The translations under genes were made by a program, and so were the position numbers. Below the pieces are notes generated by a model. That model was given only the letters and a program-made list of their open reading frames with translations. It was not told the origin of the DNA and made no database searches. A stretch of 28,900 nt of DNA from Nitrospina sp. UBA6727 (GTDB lineage Bacteria; Nitrospinota; Nitrospinia; Nitrospinales; VA-1): positions 1 to 28,900 of the forward strand of contig DKID01000005.1 in NCBI GenBank assembly GCA_002454045.1, given 5' to 3'. Below are positions 7,432-16,900 of the stretch, piece after piece (within the stretch, counting starts at the first letter, position 1; each line of letters starts with the position of its first letter).

Positions 7432-7848
7432 TCACGGTTCCTGCTTGTTCATGATGGCATCCAATTTCTCTTTAAGTCGGCGGGATTTCTCGTAGCTTTT
7501 TTCCGCGTCCTCTTTTTTGCCCATCGCCTCGTAGGTATAGCCCAAACTGTACCAGGCGTTGAAGTGGGCGGGGTCCATCCTGATGACTGACTTGAAAACT
7601 TTTTCCGCGTCGTCGTATTTTTTTTCGAGATTATAGATTCCCCCCAGCCCGTAATAAGCCGCAACGTTGCCGGGATTTTTTTCGATGGCGCGCATAAAAG
7701 ATCCCTTCGCGTTGCGAAATCGTCCTTGCTTGGTATGCTCGATTCCTTCCTGAACATATTCTTCGCTATTCTTATTTTCGCATTGGGTTAAAATCATACC
7801 CGCAACGAGTAGCGTAAAAAATTTTAGCAACAATTTTTGGCGGTTCAT
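7432..7848 (-). CDS. Small TPR protein, probable lipoprotein
   Basis: 138 aa from the ATG at 7848: a basic N-terminus, a hydrophobic stretch and a Cys at residue 23 (LVAGMILTQC), which resembles a lipoprotein signal although Gln at -1 is unusual. Two to three TPR units follow (about residues 28-125: GRFRNAKGSFMRAIEKNPGN, KKYDDAEKVFKSVIRMDPAH, GKKEDAEKSYEKS). It is probably a cell-envelope scaffold for protein-protein contacts. An alternative TTG start at 7923 has a better ribosome-binding site (GGAG, 5-nt spacing) and would add a second hydrophobic segment, making an inner-membrane protein instead. The gene is divergent from the unknown membrane protein at 7954 and convergent with the reductase gene. 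Confidence 0.7.
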   Translation of the reverse strand: MNRQKLLLKFFTLLVAGMILTQCENKNSEEYVQEGIEHTKQGRFRNAKGSFMRAIEKNPGNVAAYYGLGGIYNLEKKYDDAEKVFKSVIRMDPAHFNAWYSLGYTYEAMGKKEDAEKSYEKSRRLKEKLDAIMNKQEP

Positions 7849-7953
7849 AACCGAGTCCGAGACGATCACAATCAGCAACGGCAGAAAAAAGAAAAGCGCA
7901 ACAATCTGCTCGCATGATACCAATGTTTCTCCACACGGATAGAAAAAAGCTAA

Positions 7954-9171
7954 ATGTTTTTATTTAATCCAGAAGTGATAGTTTTGCTCACCGGGCTTAT
8001 GCTCGTCGGTTGCGGCGTTATTTTTTTCTGGCGGGAGGGACGGGGAATTTTTTGCCTTTGGCGTTCGATGAGTGCCCAACGAAAAAAAATTGAGCGCAGG
8101 AAGTGTGCGAATATTTCTTCCCATGAAAGCCGCGCATTGGAAGTAGTGTTGGAAACTTGTTCTCGTTACCAACGCGAAAAAATTTTTCACAAAGAAGGCT
8201 TGCGATTTTTGTCCGACACGTTGCGTTTGATCTCGCAGGTGGCCGCCGTTTATCATCCCGACGAGAAAGCGCCGATGGAGCAGGCTCGGATTGGAAACGT
8301 GCTGTCGGCTTTTCTAGAGTTGAACCGGCAAATTGTGGATATGCTGGAAACTCCCGGCTTGGAAAGGCTGACGCAATTCCGCTTGCGCGAGGTGATGCCC
8401 GGTTTTGAAACGAACAAAAAAAGTAGCGCGCCGGCGTTTGTTTTGGATTTTTTCAAACGTCGCGTTCGGATGATAGTGGTGCGGGCACTGTGGATTCAGT
8501 GGATCCTGCTTGCGGGGGAATCAGCGATAAAAGTTTACGGAGAACGGCGGGCGACGGACGAAGTTCCCGACCCGGAAACTTTGCTAGACGAAATGGACCC
8601 GTTACAAGATGAGTTGGACCCGTCTTTGCCGGATGATGTCCGCGAAGTTGTGGAAGCGTCGCGAAAAAATATTTTGTTCGCGCTGAAACCCTTGCCGTGG
8701 GCGGAGGTGAAGTCCATCTACATTTCGCTGGCTGAAAACATTGCCCGAGTCTGGCATCCCGAATCCCCGGCGCCTTTGTATGAAGTCCGGCTTTATGATT
8801 TGCTGACGAGCGGTTATCTGGAATGTGCCGGGCGTTTAGGTCAGAAACCGCTGCTGAAAAAAATCCGCGGTCTCCGGTTGAGTTATTTAACCGGGGCGCG
8901 AGAGGCGGCGGCTCCTTTTGCCGAAAGCAAGTTGTTCGACTGGGCAAAAAAATATCAGATGGGTCGTGCCGCAAAATGGTCCAAGACGATTTTCAAAACG
9001 TTGCAAAAAAAACAACCGGGAATTTTGTTTCGCGATGTGGCGATAGGCGTTGCCGCGGAAGGCGGGAAACGCTGGTTGATTCTGGTGCTCCACAGAAAAA
9101 TTGCCAACGAGACCAACAAACTATACGGGACGAATGTCGGCGACGACGAACCATCAGCGCGCAAGGATTGA
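7954..9171 (+). CDS. Unknown membrane-anchored protein with an internal duplication
   Basis: 405 aa, family not recognised. A transmembrane segment lies at about residues 8-26, followed by basic residues (RKKIERRK), so the bulk is probably cytoplasmic. Two regions are similar: about 85-145 (V-Y-HPDEKAP, RIGNVLSAFLEL) and about 253-312 (V-W-HPESPAP, RLYDLLTSGYLEC), each with the pattern [YW]HP[DE]xxAPxxxxRxxxLLxxxLE followed by a Leu/Arg-rich helix. An acidic linker (about 200-230, DEVPDPETLLDEMDPLQDELDPSLPDDV) separates them. No P-loop or other nucleotide-binding signature is visible. The ATG at 7954 has only a poor ribosome-binding site. Its stop is 5 bp from the convergent methyltransferase stop. 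Confidence 0.65.
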   Translation: MFLFNPEVIVLLTGLMLVGCGVIFFWREGRGIFCLWRSMSAQRKKIERRKCANISSHESRALEVVLETCSRYQREKIFHKEGLRFLSDTLRLISQVAAVYHPDEKAPMEQARIGNVLSAFLELNRQIVDMLETPGLERLTQFRLREVMPGFETNKKSSAPAFVLDFFKRRVRMIVVRALWIQWILLAGESAIKVYGERRATDEVPDPETLLDEMDPLQDELDPSLPDDVREVVEASRKNILFALKPLPWAEVKSIYISLAENIARVWHPESPAPLYEVRLYDLLTSGYLECAGRLGQKPLLKKIRGLRLSYLTGAREAAAPFAESKLFDWAKKYQMGRAAKWSKTIFKTLQKKQPGILFRDVAIGVAAEGGKRWLILVLHRKIANETNKLYGTNVGDDEPSARKD

Positions 9172-9176
9172 GGCGT

Positions 9177-10010
9177 CTATTTTCGTAGCAGGTAGGAAAC
9201 TCTTATGCCGCTGGAGTAAACGTCGGCCCAGTGCGAAGATTTTTTCTGCGCCGATGTGACCAAGTCGTGGTAAGTGCAGAGCCGGGTTTGGGTTTCGCGC
9301 CAGTCGATTTTTGCGAACCGCATTCCCAACGATTGAAACCAAATTTCCAAAAGCGCGCGTGTCGGCAAAGTGATGAGGCTGACGTCGGCGTCGCGGTGCG
9401 GGAAAGAATGAGGCAGGCGGTAGTCCTTCTTCTCCGGTTGCGTCATGGCGGTGAGCATCATTGGCAGTTTCAAACTTTCTTCGTCGAGAGATTGGTAAAC
9501 TTGCGCGGCGTCCTTCCCCTGAACGGCGGCGTAGGCGGCGGTGAAAGTGTCGAGCAGAATCGTTTCTCTTGCCACCTTCCGCATTAGTTTCAGCAACCGA
9601 TAAGGTTCGACCGTGTAATAAAGTACGCCGAGACAAAGCACGGTGTCAAAACTTCCCGCCGCCAGATTTTCTAAATAACGAAAAACATCGTCCGCCTTAA
9701 AGTCGTAGCGGGTTGCCGGGATTTTCGCCTGCTGAAAAAGTTTTTCCCCGCGCGCGATAGTTTTGTTTTCCGCGTCGATACCTTGCACAAACTCCGCGCC
9801 CAACTTGAGCGCCGAGTAAGCGAATGTTCCTATATGCGATCCGATATCGAGAATTTTTTTTCCTTTCACACAATCGAGATTGCGAGTCAGCAAGGTATCG
9901 ATCCGGGCGTTGAGGCATTCAAAATTATAAGGAATAGCCCAGCGCGTTTGCCGGGTTTCGGTCGTCAAAAATGGAGAGTCTTCGGCGATGACAACGGGAA
10001 TCTTTTTCAT
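9177..10010 (-). CDS. Class I SAM-dependent methyltransferase
   Basis: 277 aa. A Rossmann-type methyltransferase core is visible: motif I KILDIGSHIGTFAYSAL (about 52-68), the acidic residue after beta-2 in GIDAE (Asp79), AD/DVF at about 107, and the motif IV/V-like stretch FDTVLCLGVLYYTVEPYRLLKLM (about 121-143). The layout (nucleotide-binding core, then a C-terminal beta-rich cap) resembles DUF1698/CmoB-like and small-molecule O- or C-methyltransferases, but the substrate cannot be inferred. The ATG at 10010 lacks a strong ribosome-binding site. A perfect TATAAT on the minus strand (10127 to 10122) may be its promoter -10, but no good -35 is seen. It is convergent with the 7954 gene. Confidence 0.8.
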   Translation of the reverse strand: MKKIPVVIAEDSPFLTTETRQTRWAIPYNFECLNARIDTLLTRNLDCVKGKKILDIGSHIGTFAYSALKLGAEFVQGIDAENKTIARGEKLFQQAKIPATRYDFKADDVFRYLENLAAGSFDTVLCLGVLYYTVEPYRLLKLMRKVARETILLDTFTAAYAAVQGKDAAQVYQSLDEESLKLPMMLTAMTQPEKKDYRLPHSFPHRDADVSLITLPTRALLEIWFQSLGMRFAKIDWRETQTRLCTYHDLVTSAQKKSSHWADVYSSGIRVSYLLRK

Positions 10011-10154
10011 GATTATCTTTGCGAATTTTAACGGCGCGAAATTTGGTGCGCTTGCAATTCATCGCGGCGACTAAGTTGCAACGCCTTCGCGCCCGCGTTG
10101 CCGTCGCGTTCACCCGGCCGTATTATATCGGATTCCGGTCAACGCTGGAGGCTC

Positions 10155-10195
10155 GGCGGTGACGGCGGGCGCGGTGACAACGCCTTGGCGGCGGG
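10155..10195. repeat. Degenerate GNC-triplet spacer tract
   Basis: GCGGTGACGGCGGGCGCGGTGACAACG-type sequence lies in the 281-bp gap between the divergent methyltransferase and TPR genes. It belongs to the same class of low-complexity tract seen in other gaps. The rest of the gap holds the promoter elements described separately. Confidence 0.45.
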
Positions 10196-10229
10196 TATTC
10201 ATTCTGTGTCCCGAATAATTCCCCGCCAC

Positions 10230-10258
10230 TTTCAATCAGGTTTTCGACCCCTTATAAT
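10230..10258 (+). promoter_or_regulatory. Likely promoter of the TPR gene
   Basis: A perfect -10 hexamer TATAAT lies at 10253-10258. At 17-bp spacing the -35 would be TTTCAA (10230-10235), which is weak (3/6). The start codon at 10292 would be about 27 nt from the transcription start. Confidence 0.45.
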
Positions 10259-10291
10259 CGGGCTATCGTTTTTTTTGATGAGGCGTGTGGA

Positions 10292-11887
10292 TTGAGTAAA
10301 AGAAAAACCAGAAAGAAAAAAGACCGCTCACTCGTCGAAAGCAAGAGCAAGGGACTCTCCACTCTGAAGGAAAAACTTACGAGTAGCAACCCCGAGTTGG
10401 TGGAGCGGTTCGAAGCCATTCAAGGTATCGAGCTGACGGTGCCGCGATTGGTGCAGGTGATCGCCGACCTCCTGCCTTACCCTTGGGATGACTTTGCTTT
10501 GTTTGAGGAGGCGGTCAAACTCACGGCGCAGGGATTTTATTGGGAAGCGGTTGGTGTTTGCCACGATGTGTTGCACTTGAGCCCCAACGCGTATCCTGCC
10601 CATCATCTTCTGGGACATATTTACGGCGCGATGGGAAATGCCCGCGAGGAAATTGAACATTACCGCAAGGCGGTTCGGCTCAAGCCTAACTATCCGCAAA
10701 TCTATTTTGATTTAGGCGCGGCCTATTGGGTTTCCGGTAAGCAAAAAAAATCCATCGCCGCGCTAAAAAAAACCATACCCATGGCAGCAGACTTCGCGGT
10801 GGCGGACTATTGGCTGACTTTCATCTTTGACCGATTGGGAAGAAACCGCGACCGCGACCAACGTCAGGTTTCCGGAAAGGACGCCGTCGTGCCGGCGCAA
10901 ACTTTCGCTTCGGTTTGCGGACTGCTCGGCACCGCGTTTGTGGAGTATGGTTATCATACTTCCGCGCGCCAAGCTTTCAAGCGGTCGGTGCAGGTGTGGC
11001 CAGAATTTGCGGAAGGCTATTATTTGCTTGGGATGCTTCACCTTAAAAAATTGCGGAATCCAAAACGCGCCGCAAAATATTTGGAAAAGGCGGAGCAGTT
11101 TTATATTCGCCAGAATGATTTCCAGCGCGCCGCTTTGGCGCATCAGTTATACCGACCGAAGGATGAAGTTCACGACCAAAATAAAGCCGCCGATGAATGG
11201 CTGAAAGAAGGTTTGCGGCTGCAGGGTTTGGGTTGGTATCAAGGCGCGGTGGATGCGTATCGAATGGCGCAAGGTTTCAAAACGGATTTCTTAGATGCGT
11301 TTTACAATATGGGCGTCGCTTATGGTTGCATGGAGGAAAATGACATAGATGCTCTGCACAAGGCAGTGTGGGTTTTCAAAAAGTCGATAGACATCAATCC
11401 TAAATTTATTCATTCCTACACCGCCTTGGGTGCATCCTATATTAAGCAGGGGGAATTGGATTCGGCCGTGGAGGTGTTGCGCCGGGCTACTCGCGTCGAA
11501 CCGCAAGACTCCAACGCTTATTATTATCTCGGCATCGCTTGTCGCATGAACTCGCAAATTTCCCAGGCGGTGGATTATATGAAGCAGGCCGTAGCCCTCA
11601 AGCCCGACTCGGTGCAAGTTCAGTTTTACTTTGGTTTGTCTCTCGTGGATTTGAAAATGTTTGAAGAAGCTTGCGCGGCGTTTCGGGAAGTGGTGCGGAT
11701 AAAGCCCGACTTCGCGGACGGATATTTAATGCTGGGGAAGTTGTATCACGAAAAATTATTTGAACCGAGCAAGGCGCTCTCTTATTTGAAGCGCGCCGAA
11801 AAACTTTTTATGAAGGCGGAAGATTATCAGCGGGTCGGACAGATTCGCCAACTTTTCATTCGTCGCCCCGCGAAATCCAATCTGTGA
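10292..11887 (+). CDS. Large TPR-repeat protein with a basic N-terminus
   Basis: 531 aa, starting with TTG at 10292; GAGG eight bases upstream supports this choice, and no ATG or GTG in the same frame is well placed. The first 25 residues are Lys/Arg-rich (MSKRKTRKKKDR) with no signal peptide, so the protein is cytoplasmic or nucleic-acid/membrane-surface associated. At least eight TPR units follow (about 65-510), for example YPAHHLLGHIYGAMGNAREEIEHYRKAVRLKPN. A longer composite unit (GxLxxxKLxxPxxAxxYLxxAExxFxxxxDxQRxxxxxQL) occurs twice, near residues 250-290 and 490-525, so the protein arose by duplication of a larger block. The function is a protein-interaction scaffold; the partner is unknown. 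The next gene follows within 12 bp and is probably co-transcribed. Confidence 0.85.
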   Translation: MSKRKTRKKKDRSLVESKSKGLSTLKEKLTSSNPELVERFEAIQGIELTVPRLVQVIADLLPYPWDDFALFEEAVKLTAQGFYWEAVGVCHDVLHLSPNAYPAHHLLGHIYGAMGNAREEIEHYRKAVRLKPNYPQIYFDLGAAYWVSGKQKKSIAALKKTIPMAADFAVADYWLTFIFDRLGRNRDRDQRQVSGKDAVVPAQTFASVCGLLGTAFVEYGYHTSARQAFKRSVQVWPEFAEGYYLLGMLHLKKLRNPKRAAKYLEKAEQFYIRQNDFQRAALAHQLYRPKDEVHDQNKAADEWLKEGLRLQGLGWYQGAVDAYRMAQGFKTDFLDAFYNMGVAYGCMEENDIDALHKAVWVFKKSIDINPKFIHSYTALGASYIKQGELDSAVEVLRRATRVEPQDSNAYYYLGIACRMNSQISQAVDYMKQAVALKPDSVQVQFYFGLSLVDLKMFEEACAAFREVVRIKPDFADGYLMLGKLYHEKLFEPSKALSYLKRAEKLFMKAEDYQRVGQIRQLFIRRPAKSNL

Positions 11888-11899
11888 TTCTGTTTGTTT

Positions 11900-13177
11900 A
11901 TGCCTGAAAATATTTCAAGGACAAAAATCTTTCACGGTTTCTTCCTGTTGGGGATTTTGTTTTTTGCTTCGGTCCCGGCGCCGGCACAAGAACCGTTTGT
12001 CGCCGCCAGATTGGACAATCTGACCGCCGAGGAGATGGCTCCCTTGGCGCTTACGGATTCCATGTACTACCATTTCGATGAGTGGTTCACCCGGTTTGCC
12101 GATGCGATCAAGCGTTTGGAATCGGCGCCGCCGTCCCTGAAAAATCGCGTCGAGTTGATGAAGCATCATTTCAATTACGCGGGCTTGCTGGGGGAACTTG
12201 GTCATACGTTGGCTTTCACCAGCAAATATCAGGATGAAAAAATCACGGGAAAATTTTTGTATCACAGCAACCGCGTAAAAGATTTAGCCCGCGACATTTT
12301 AGATTCCGCCACCGTGAAACTTGACCAAGAGGCGGCGTCGAATTTATATCTCGGCGCGGTGGAAGGTTATATCGGCATCTTTGAATACGGGCGAGGCAAC
12401 CTCATCACCGCTTTGATTAACGGATTCCAAGCCGACAACCATCTCGAAAAAGCATTGCTCTTGAACCCAAAACTTGCCGATGCATATTTCGGTCTCGGAA
12501 TGTATCGGTATGGCAATAGTCGAATCGGCGGCTTCGGCAACCTGATCATGCAGGGCGGCGAAGACCTTCGGCTCGTCGGCTTGAACCATATTAAGCGCGC
12601 CATCTTGAACGAGGCCGCGGCGTTACCGTTGGCACTAAAAACGCTGGCGTGGTTTTATATTTCCGAACAAATCAATCCGGAAAACACGGGGCTCCCTTCC
12701 GACAACCCATTGTCGCGGAAGCAGGCGCGGGAAAATGCCGTCAGTCTGTTGACCGATTTGGAAAACCGCTACTTCAAACGACCATCCCCGCATTCCCATT
12801 TCCGCGGCAACAAAGAATTGGCCATGATGAAAGCCCTCCAGTTTGTGCTTGATCAGAATTATGAAAAGGCGCGCGGTGAATTTAAAAAAGTGCTCACAAT
12901 TAGTGACCACCTGCGCGGTCGCGGATTTCAAATCAATCCGCAACTCGTTCAGTCCGTGCAGGCGGGCATTGAGTTTTGCGAACTCATGTTGTTGCAAGTA
13001 TCCGGAGAGGAGGACAAACGCGCCGCTTGTTTTAAGGTCAACGCGCAGATTAAATTTCTAAACAGCGGCGGCTCCATGGTGGAATACGATTCAAAAAAGA
13101 TTCGCCGCGAACTCCACACCGTGTTCTCGGATGCTCTGCAACGGATGACGGAAAAAATGAATTGCGGTCCCGCGTGA
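11900..13177 (+). CDS. Secreted helical-repeat (TPR-like) protein
   Basis: 425 aa from the ATG at 11900. A TTG two codons earlier is possible but unnecessary. The N-terminus (basic KIFHG, hydrophobic FFLLGILFFASV, then PAPAQ) is a signal peptide cleaved near residue 30, so the mature protein is periplasmic or outer-membrane associated. The mature part is alpha-helical with TPR-like spacing: one clear unit is ADNHLEKALLLNPKLADAYFGLGMYRYGNS (about 188-217), followed by a Gly-rich loop (RIGGFGNLIMQGG) and later DQNYEKARGEFKKVLTIS. It has no catalytic motif that I recognise. It lies 12 bp after the large TPR gene, which suggests the pair function together, one cytoplasmic and one exported. Confidence 0.75.
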   Translation: MPENISRTKIFHGFFLLGILFFASVPAPAQEPFVAARLDNLTAEEMAPLALTDSMYYHFDEWFTRFADAIKRLESAPPSLKNRVELMKHHFNYAGLLGELGHTLAFTSKYQDEKITGKFLYHSNRVKDLARDILDSATVKLDQEAASNLYLGAVEGYIGIFEYGRGNLITALINGFQADNHLEKALLLNPKLADAYFGLGMYRYGNSRIGGFGNLIMQGGEDLRLVGLNHIKRAILNEAAALPLALKTLAWFYISEQINPENTGLPSDNPLSRKQARENAVSLLTDLENRYFKRPSPHSHFRGNKELAMMKALQFVLDQNYEKARGEFKKVLTISDHLRGRGFQINPQLVQSVQAGIEFCELMLLQVSGEEDKRAACFKVNAQIKFLNSGGSMVEYDSKKIRRELHTVFSDALQRMTEKMNCGPA

Positions 13178-13218
13178 TGAACAGCGACCGTCCGCCGCCG
13201 TCACCGTCGCGAAAGGAA

Positions 13219-13623
13219 TCAGGGGGACGCCGCCTTGCGCATAACCAAAGAGGCGGAGTTGATGCAGTAGCGAAGCCCGGTCGGTTCCGGTCCGTCTTCG
13301 AAAACATGGCCCAGATGGCAATCGCATTTGCTACACAATACTTCCGTCCTCCGCATGAAGGAGAGCGTGTCTTGTTCGGTGGCGATATTTTTTGGCGCGA
13401 TGGCTTGGTAAAAACTTGGCCACCCCGTGCCGGAATCAAATTTCGTGTTTGAGGAAAACAGCGGCGCGTCGCAACCAACGCAGTGGTAGGTTCCCCGGTC
13501 GTGGCAATCCCAAAACTTGCCGCTGAAGGCGCGCTCGGTGCCTTTTTTTCTGCAGACTTGGAATTGTTCGTCGGTCAAAGTTTCCCGCCATTCGCTTTCG
13601 GCTTTTGTAATTTTTTTCGTCAA
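13219..13623 (-). CDS. msrB: Peptide-methionine (R)-S-oxide reductase
   Basis: 134 aa, a complete MsrB that reduces the R epimer of methionine sulfoxide in proteins. Visible: the structural zinc site from two CxxC pairs (Cys48/Cys51 in CVGC and Cys97/Cys100 in CSKC), the substrate-binding stretch FDSGTGWPSF (about 62-71), HLGHVFEDGP, and the catalytic Cys120 in LRYCINSASL. No signal peptide, so cytoplasmic. The start is TTG at 13623, supported by a very strong Shine-Dalgarno AAGGAGG 8 nt upstream; no nearby ATG competes. It is convergent with the secreted TPR-like gene. A role in oxidative-damage repair follows from the family. Confidence 0.95.
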   Translation of the reverse strand: MTKKITKAESEWRETLTDEQFQVCRKKGTERAFSGKFWDCHDRGTYHCVGCDAPLFSSNTKFDSGTGWPSFYQAIAPKNIATEQDTLSFMRRTEVLCSKCDCHLGHVFEDGPEPTGLRYCINSASLVMRKAASP

Positions 13624-13685
13624 CTTGGTTTCCTCCTTTAGGTCGCGGTGAATTGATTATACTAAACTTTTTGAAGAACTCCGCC

Positions 13686-13727
13686 GCGCATGTTTCACTG
13701 GATTCTGTGTCAAGCACGGAATGACGG
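13686..13727 (+). repeat. Dispersed palindromic repeat, copy 1
   Basis: The sequence CGCGCATGTTTCACTGG, then ATTCTGTG-TCAAG-CACGGAAT, then GACGG forms an 8-bp stem with one G-T pair. It is nearly identical to 24518-24561 and related to 23604-23668 and 24431-24458. Confidence 0.8.
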
Positions 13728-13734
13728 CGGGGGT

Positions 13735-13790
13735 GCGCCGTCGTCATGACCGTCGCGTCACTGTCGCCGTCATCATCCCCGCGCGCGGAA
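13735..13790. repeat. Degenerate GNC-triplet spacer tract
   Basis: CGCCGTCGTCATGACCGTCGCGTCACTGTCGCCGTCATC-type sequence follows directly after the palindromic repeat in the gap between msrB and the serine dehydratase relic. No ORF or regulatory site is apparent here. Confidence 0.6.
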
Positions 13791-13802
13791 ATTTTTTTCG
13801 CC

Positions 13803-13925
13803 CTAGCACTCAACCACATTAACCGCCAGATTGCCCTTTGAGGTCTCTTTGTATTTTTCCATCATATCCTCGCCGGTTTCTCGCATGGTGCGGATAACAT
13901 CATCCAGAGAAACCTTAGATGTTGC
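13803..13925 (-). pseudogene. sdaA: C-terminal relic of L-serine dehydratase (sdaA)
   Basis: On the minus strand, the frame ending in TAG at 13803-13805 encodes KVSLDDVIRTMRETGEDM followed by MEKYKETSKGNLAVNVVEC. This is the characteristic C-terminus of single-chain L-serine ammonia-lyases (TMRxTGxDMxxKYKETSxGGLAVNxxEC). Only about 38-40 residues of a protein of roughly 450 survive. Going upstream the similarity stops near 13925, and within 50 bp comes the end of the miaA-slt frame, with a stop in this frame at 13974-13976. The iron-sulfur and catalytic parts are absent, so it is a truncated remnant. It is too short to be an independent gene. The breakpoint suggests a deletion or rearrangement that placed the miaA-slt end next to it. 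Confidence 0.8.
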
Positions 13926-13973
13926 AACTCTTGAAAAGGTCAACAACGCTGATATTCGTAAGTGGAAAATTTT

Positions 13974-16900
13974 TCATAAGGAAGAATAAAGCGCTTTGTA
14001 GATGCCCATATTTCTCAGCACGTGTTTGACATAACGGCGGGTTTCCGGGTAGGGGATGGACTCTATGAATACGTCCTGATCGCCTAAATGTCCGAAACGT
14101 TTCAACCATTTTTTCAGGACACGGGGTCCCGCGTTGTACGAAATCAGGATGTGCATTTTGTTCTTGCCGAATTGTTTATCCAGTTGGCTGACGTATTTCA
14201 CGCCAAGCCTGATGTTTAGGTCGGGGTCGAAGAGGACGTCGGTCTCAAAAGGTTTCTGCGATTTATTTTCGGAGTAAAGTTTTTTCCCGGTCGCCGGCAT
14301 GATTTGCATGAGACCACGAGCCCCGGCGGGGGAAAGTGCCCGACTGTCAAAAAGGCTCTCCTGCCGGATGATTCCGTTCACGAAAAAGGGATTCACCTTA
14401 CGGTCGCTGGCGTACGCCAAAACCGCTTCTTCGTAAGCGAGGGGAAAAAAGTGTTTCCAAAACTTTGGCGCAAGATTTTTTTCCGCGGGCTTCGTGGTGA
14501 AATCTTTATACAAATGCAAGATTCTGAGAGACTCCGCATAGCCCTGCGCCTGGTGATAAAGATGGGAAAGCCACAAAACCCCGGACAAGTTTTTCCGCAC
14601 CGTCTTCTGCAATCCGCCAACTTCGTTGCGTGCTTCCTGCAGCAACCCAAGTTTGACCAGTTCGTTCGCCCGGAGGTGATGAAACTTTTCCCGCGCGCTG
14701 AGAGGTCGGTCGAGTTGAGGGCCTGTATCGCCTGTGGATAAAGGCTCTTCGGCAGTTTGATTTTGTGCGCGCGATGGTTTGACACCCATGGCGCGGAGTT
14801 TATCTTGCGCGCGGACTCCGTGAAACGTATAAGGATAAAACTCGAAAACTTTGGCGTATAAATTGCGCGCCGCATCTTTCTTTCCCAGATTTTCTGCGGA
14901 CTTGGCACTCCAATACAGATTGTATTCGACAAACGGTCCGTCGGGAAATCGCTGCGCTGCTTCCTGAAATCGGTCGAACGCTTTTTCAAATTTTCCATCG
15001 AGATAATGAATCCAGCCTAGCCGCCAGCCAGCCCATTGCGCATGATATTCCTGCGGATATTTTTCCAAAGCGGTTTTATAATTTTTCAGAGCCTCGGGAA
15101 AGTTTTTGCGTTCTTCATAAATCTTTCCAAGAAAAAACTGCGCCTTCACCGCAATTTCCGAAGAAGGATCTTCCCGGGTGATTTTCAGAAAATATTTTGC
15201 CCCTGCCATCGGTTGGTCAAGGTTCCAAAGGTTTCTGCCGATTTCCAACCTGGCTTGTTGCACCTTGGCGTGGTGGGGATAAAGTTTTAAAAATTGCTGC
15301 AACGCGGCGTTAGCTTTTTTGCGGTCCCTTAGTCCCCCATGCGCGCGGGCGCGGAAAAAATAAAACCGCCCCGGTATAAGGTCGTGCTCCTTCCGGATTT
15401 CTCTGATTTCGCGAAGGATTTTTTTATAACGGTTGTTCTTAAATAATTCCTGGATGCGATGGGTGTGTTCCCTCAAAGTAAGGGGAATTTCTTTAACCGT
15501 TTGCAAATCGGCAAGACGTTCGAGCGCCATCTCAACTTCCGGGATTCGCTCATGGTTGGGATGCTGGATGTAAAGCCGACGAAAGTTTAGATAAGCGTCG
15601 TTTTGTTTTCCTGATTTCTCTTGGACTTCCGCCAGTTTGAAAATCATCTCGGGAAGAGATTCGCGAAACTTTTGGTGCCCGAAATTTCCGGTGATTTTCA
15701 GGATGGCTTCATCCAGCGTTTTCATGCCCGCTTCTTTTTCCCCCAACTCAATTTGCGCCTCTGCAAGAATCAAATAAACTTCGGGATAGAGAAGGGTGTT
15801 GGGGGTGAGTTGCAGAAGTTCCAAAGCGTTGTCTCTGGATTTTTTATATTCGCCGACTTGCGCTTGCGCCCGGATTAAATGAAACCGAATGTAGTCTCCC
15901 ACGGCGTCATAATTTTTGCTCAGTGGTTCAAGAAGCCTGATGGTCGCTTCCGGTTTTTCTTGCTCCGCGTAAATCAGCGCAAGCAAAAACCGCGAGCGTT
16001 TGGCTTGCGCGGAATCCGGCGGCTGGTTTTGTAGCGTCAGGAGAAGGTCTTCGGCTTTGCTCCATTCTTTTTTCTGGAAAAACTTTTTCGCTTCTTCATA
16101 GCGTTGCTCGGTAGATTTGTATTCGGCAAAACTTGTTTGCGCAAAACTCAGGAAAATCGTCAGGACGAAACAAGCGATACTTTTGGGCAGGAGGGAGAGC
16201 AATTTATCCCGCAGAGATTCGGGGGTGTCATTTCGATTTGCCGGCAAGGACTGGGCGTCTCTCATTTTTCTAAACCAGGTCAACTGTCTTTTGACGTAAT
16301 GTCGGGTTTCTCTTTTAATCTCGTAAGCCGCGCGTTCCAGAGTCATATCGCCTCGGTGGTATCGAACCATCTCCGCATAGCCGATGCTTTTGAAGGGCTT
16401 CGTCTCCGGACCATAGCCGCGGTCAAAAATGTTTTGGACCTCGTTGACCAGTCCGTCCTCGATCATTTGATCCACACGCCGATCAACTTGGGAATACAAC
16501 TCCGACCGATCTCGTTCCAGAATAAAAGTGTGGACGGGGAATTGTCGCGGCGCGGGAGAATCCTTGTTATGAAATTCCGTGAAGCGTTTTCCGGTAGCCA
16601 GATAAACTCCCAGCGCGCGCTCAATGCGTAGGGAATCCGTCCCGCAAATTTTCGCGGCGTATTCGGGGTCAACGCGCTGAAGTTCGCGGTATGCCTGTTC
16701 GACTCCTTGCTCGCGGATGTCTCGCCGGATTTTTCCGCGGATTTCGGGAGAGGTTCCTTCCGCGCAATCGTAGTCTTCAACTAAAACTTTTATGTACAGT
16801 CCGGTGCCGCCGACCAGTATGGGAATTTTATCACGACTCATGATTTCACGGATGATTCGCGCGGCGCGGATTTTAAAAGCGAAGGCGTTAAATTCTTCGT

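Noticed and set aside
10098..10295. 65-codon frame upstream of the large TPR gene, overlapping its TTG start.
   Set aside because: It runs through the triplet tract and the promoter -10 element and has no ribosome-binding site or recognisable domain.
13436..13819. 127-codon minus-strand frame overlapping msrB and the serine dehydratase relic.
   Set aside because: It is in a different frame from both and runs through the palindromic and triplet repeats.
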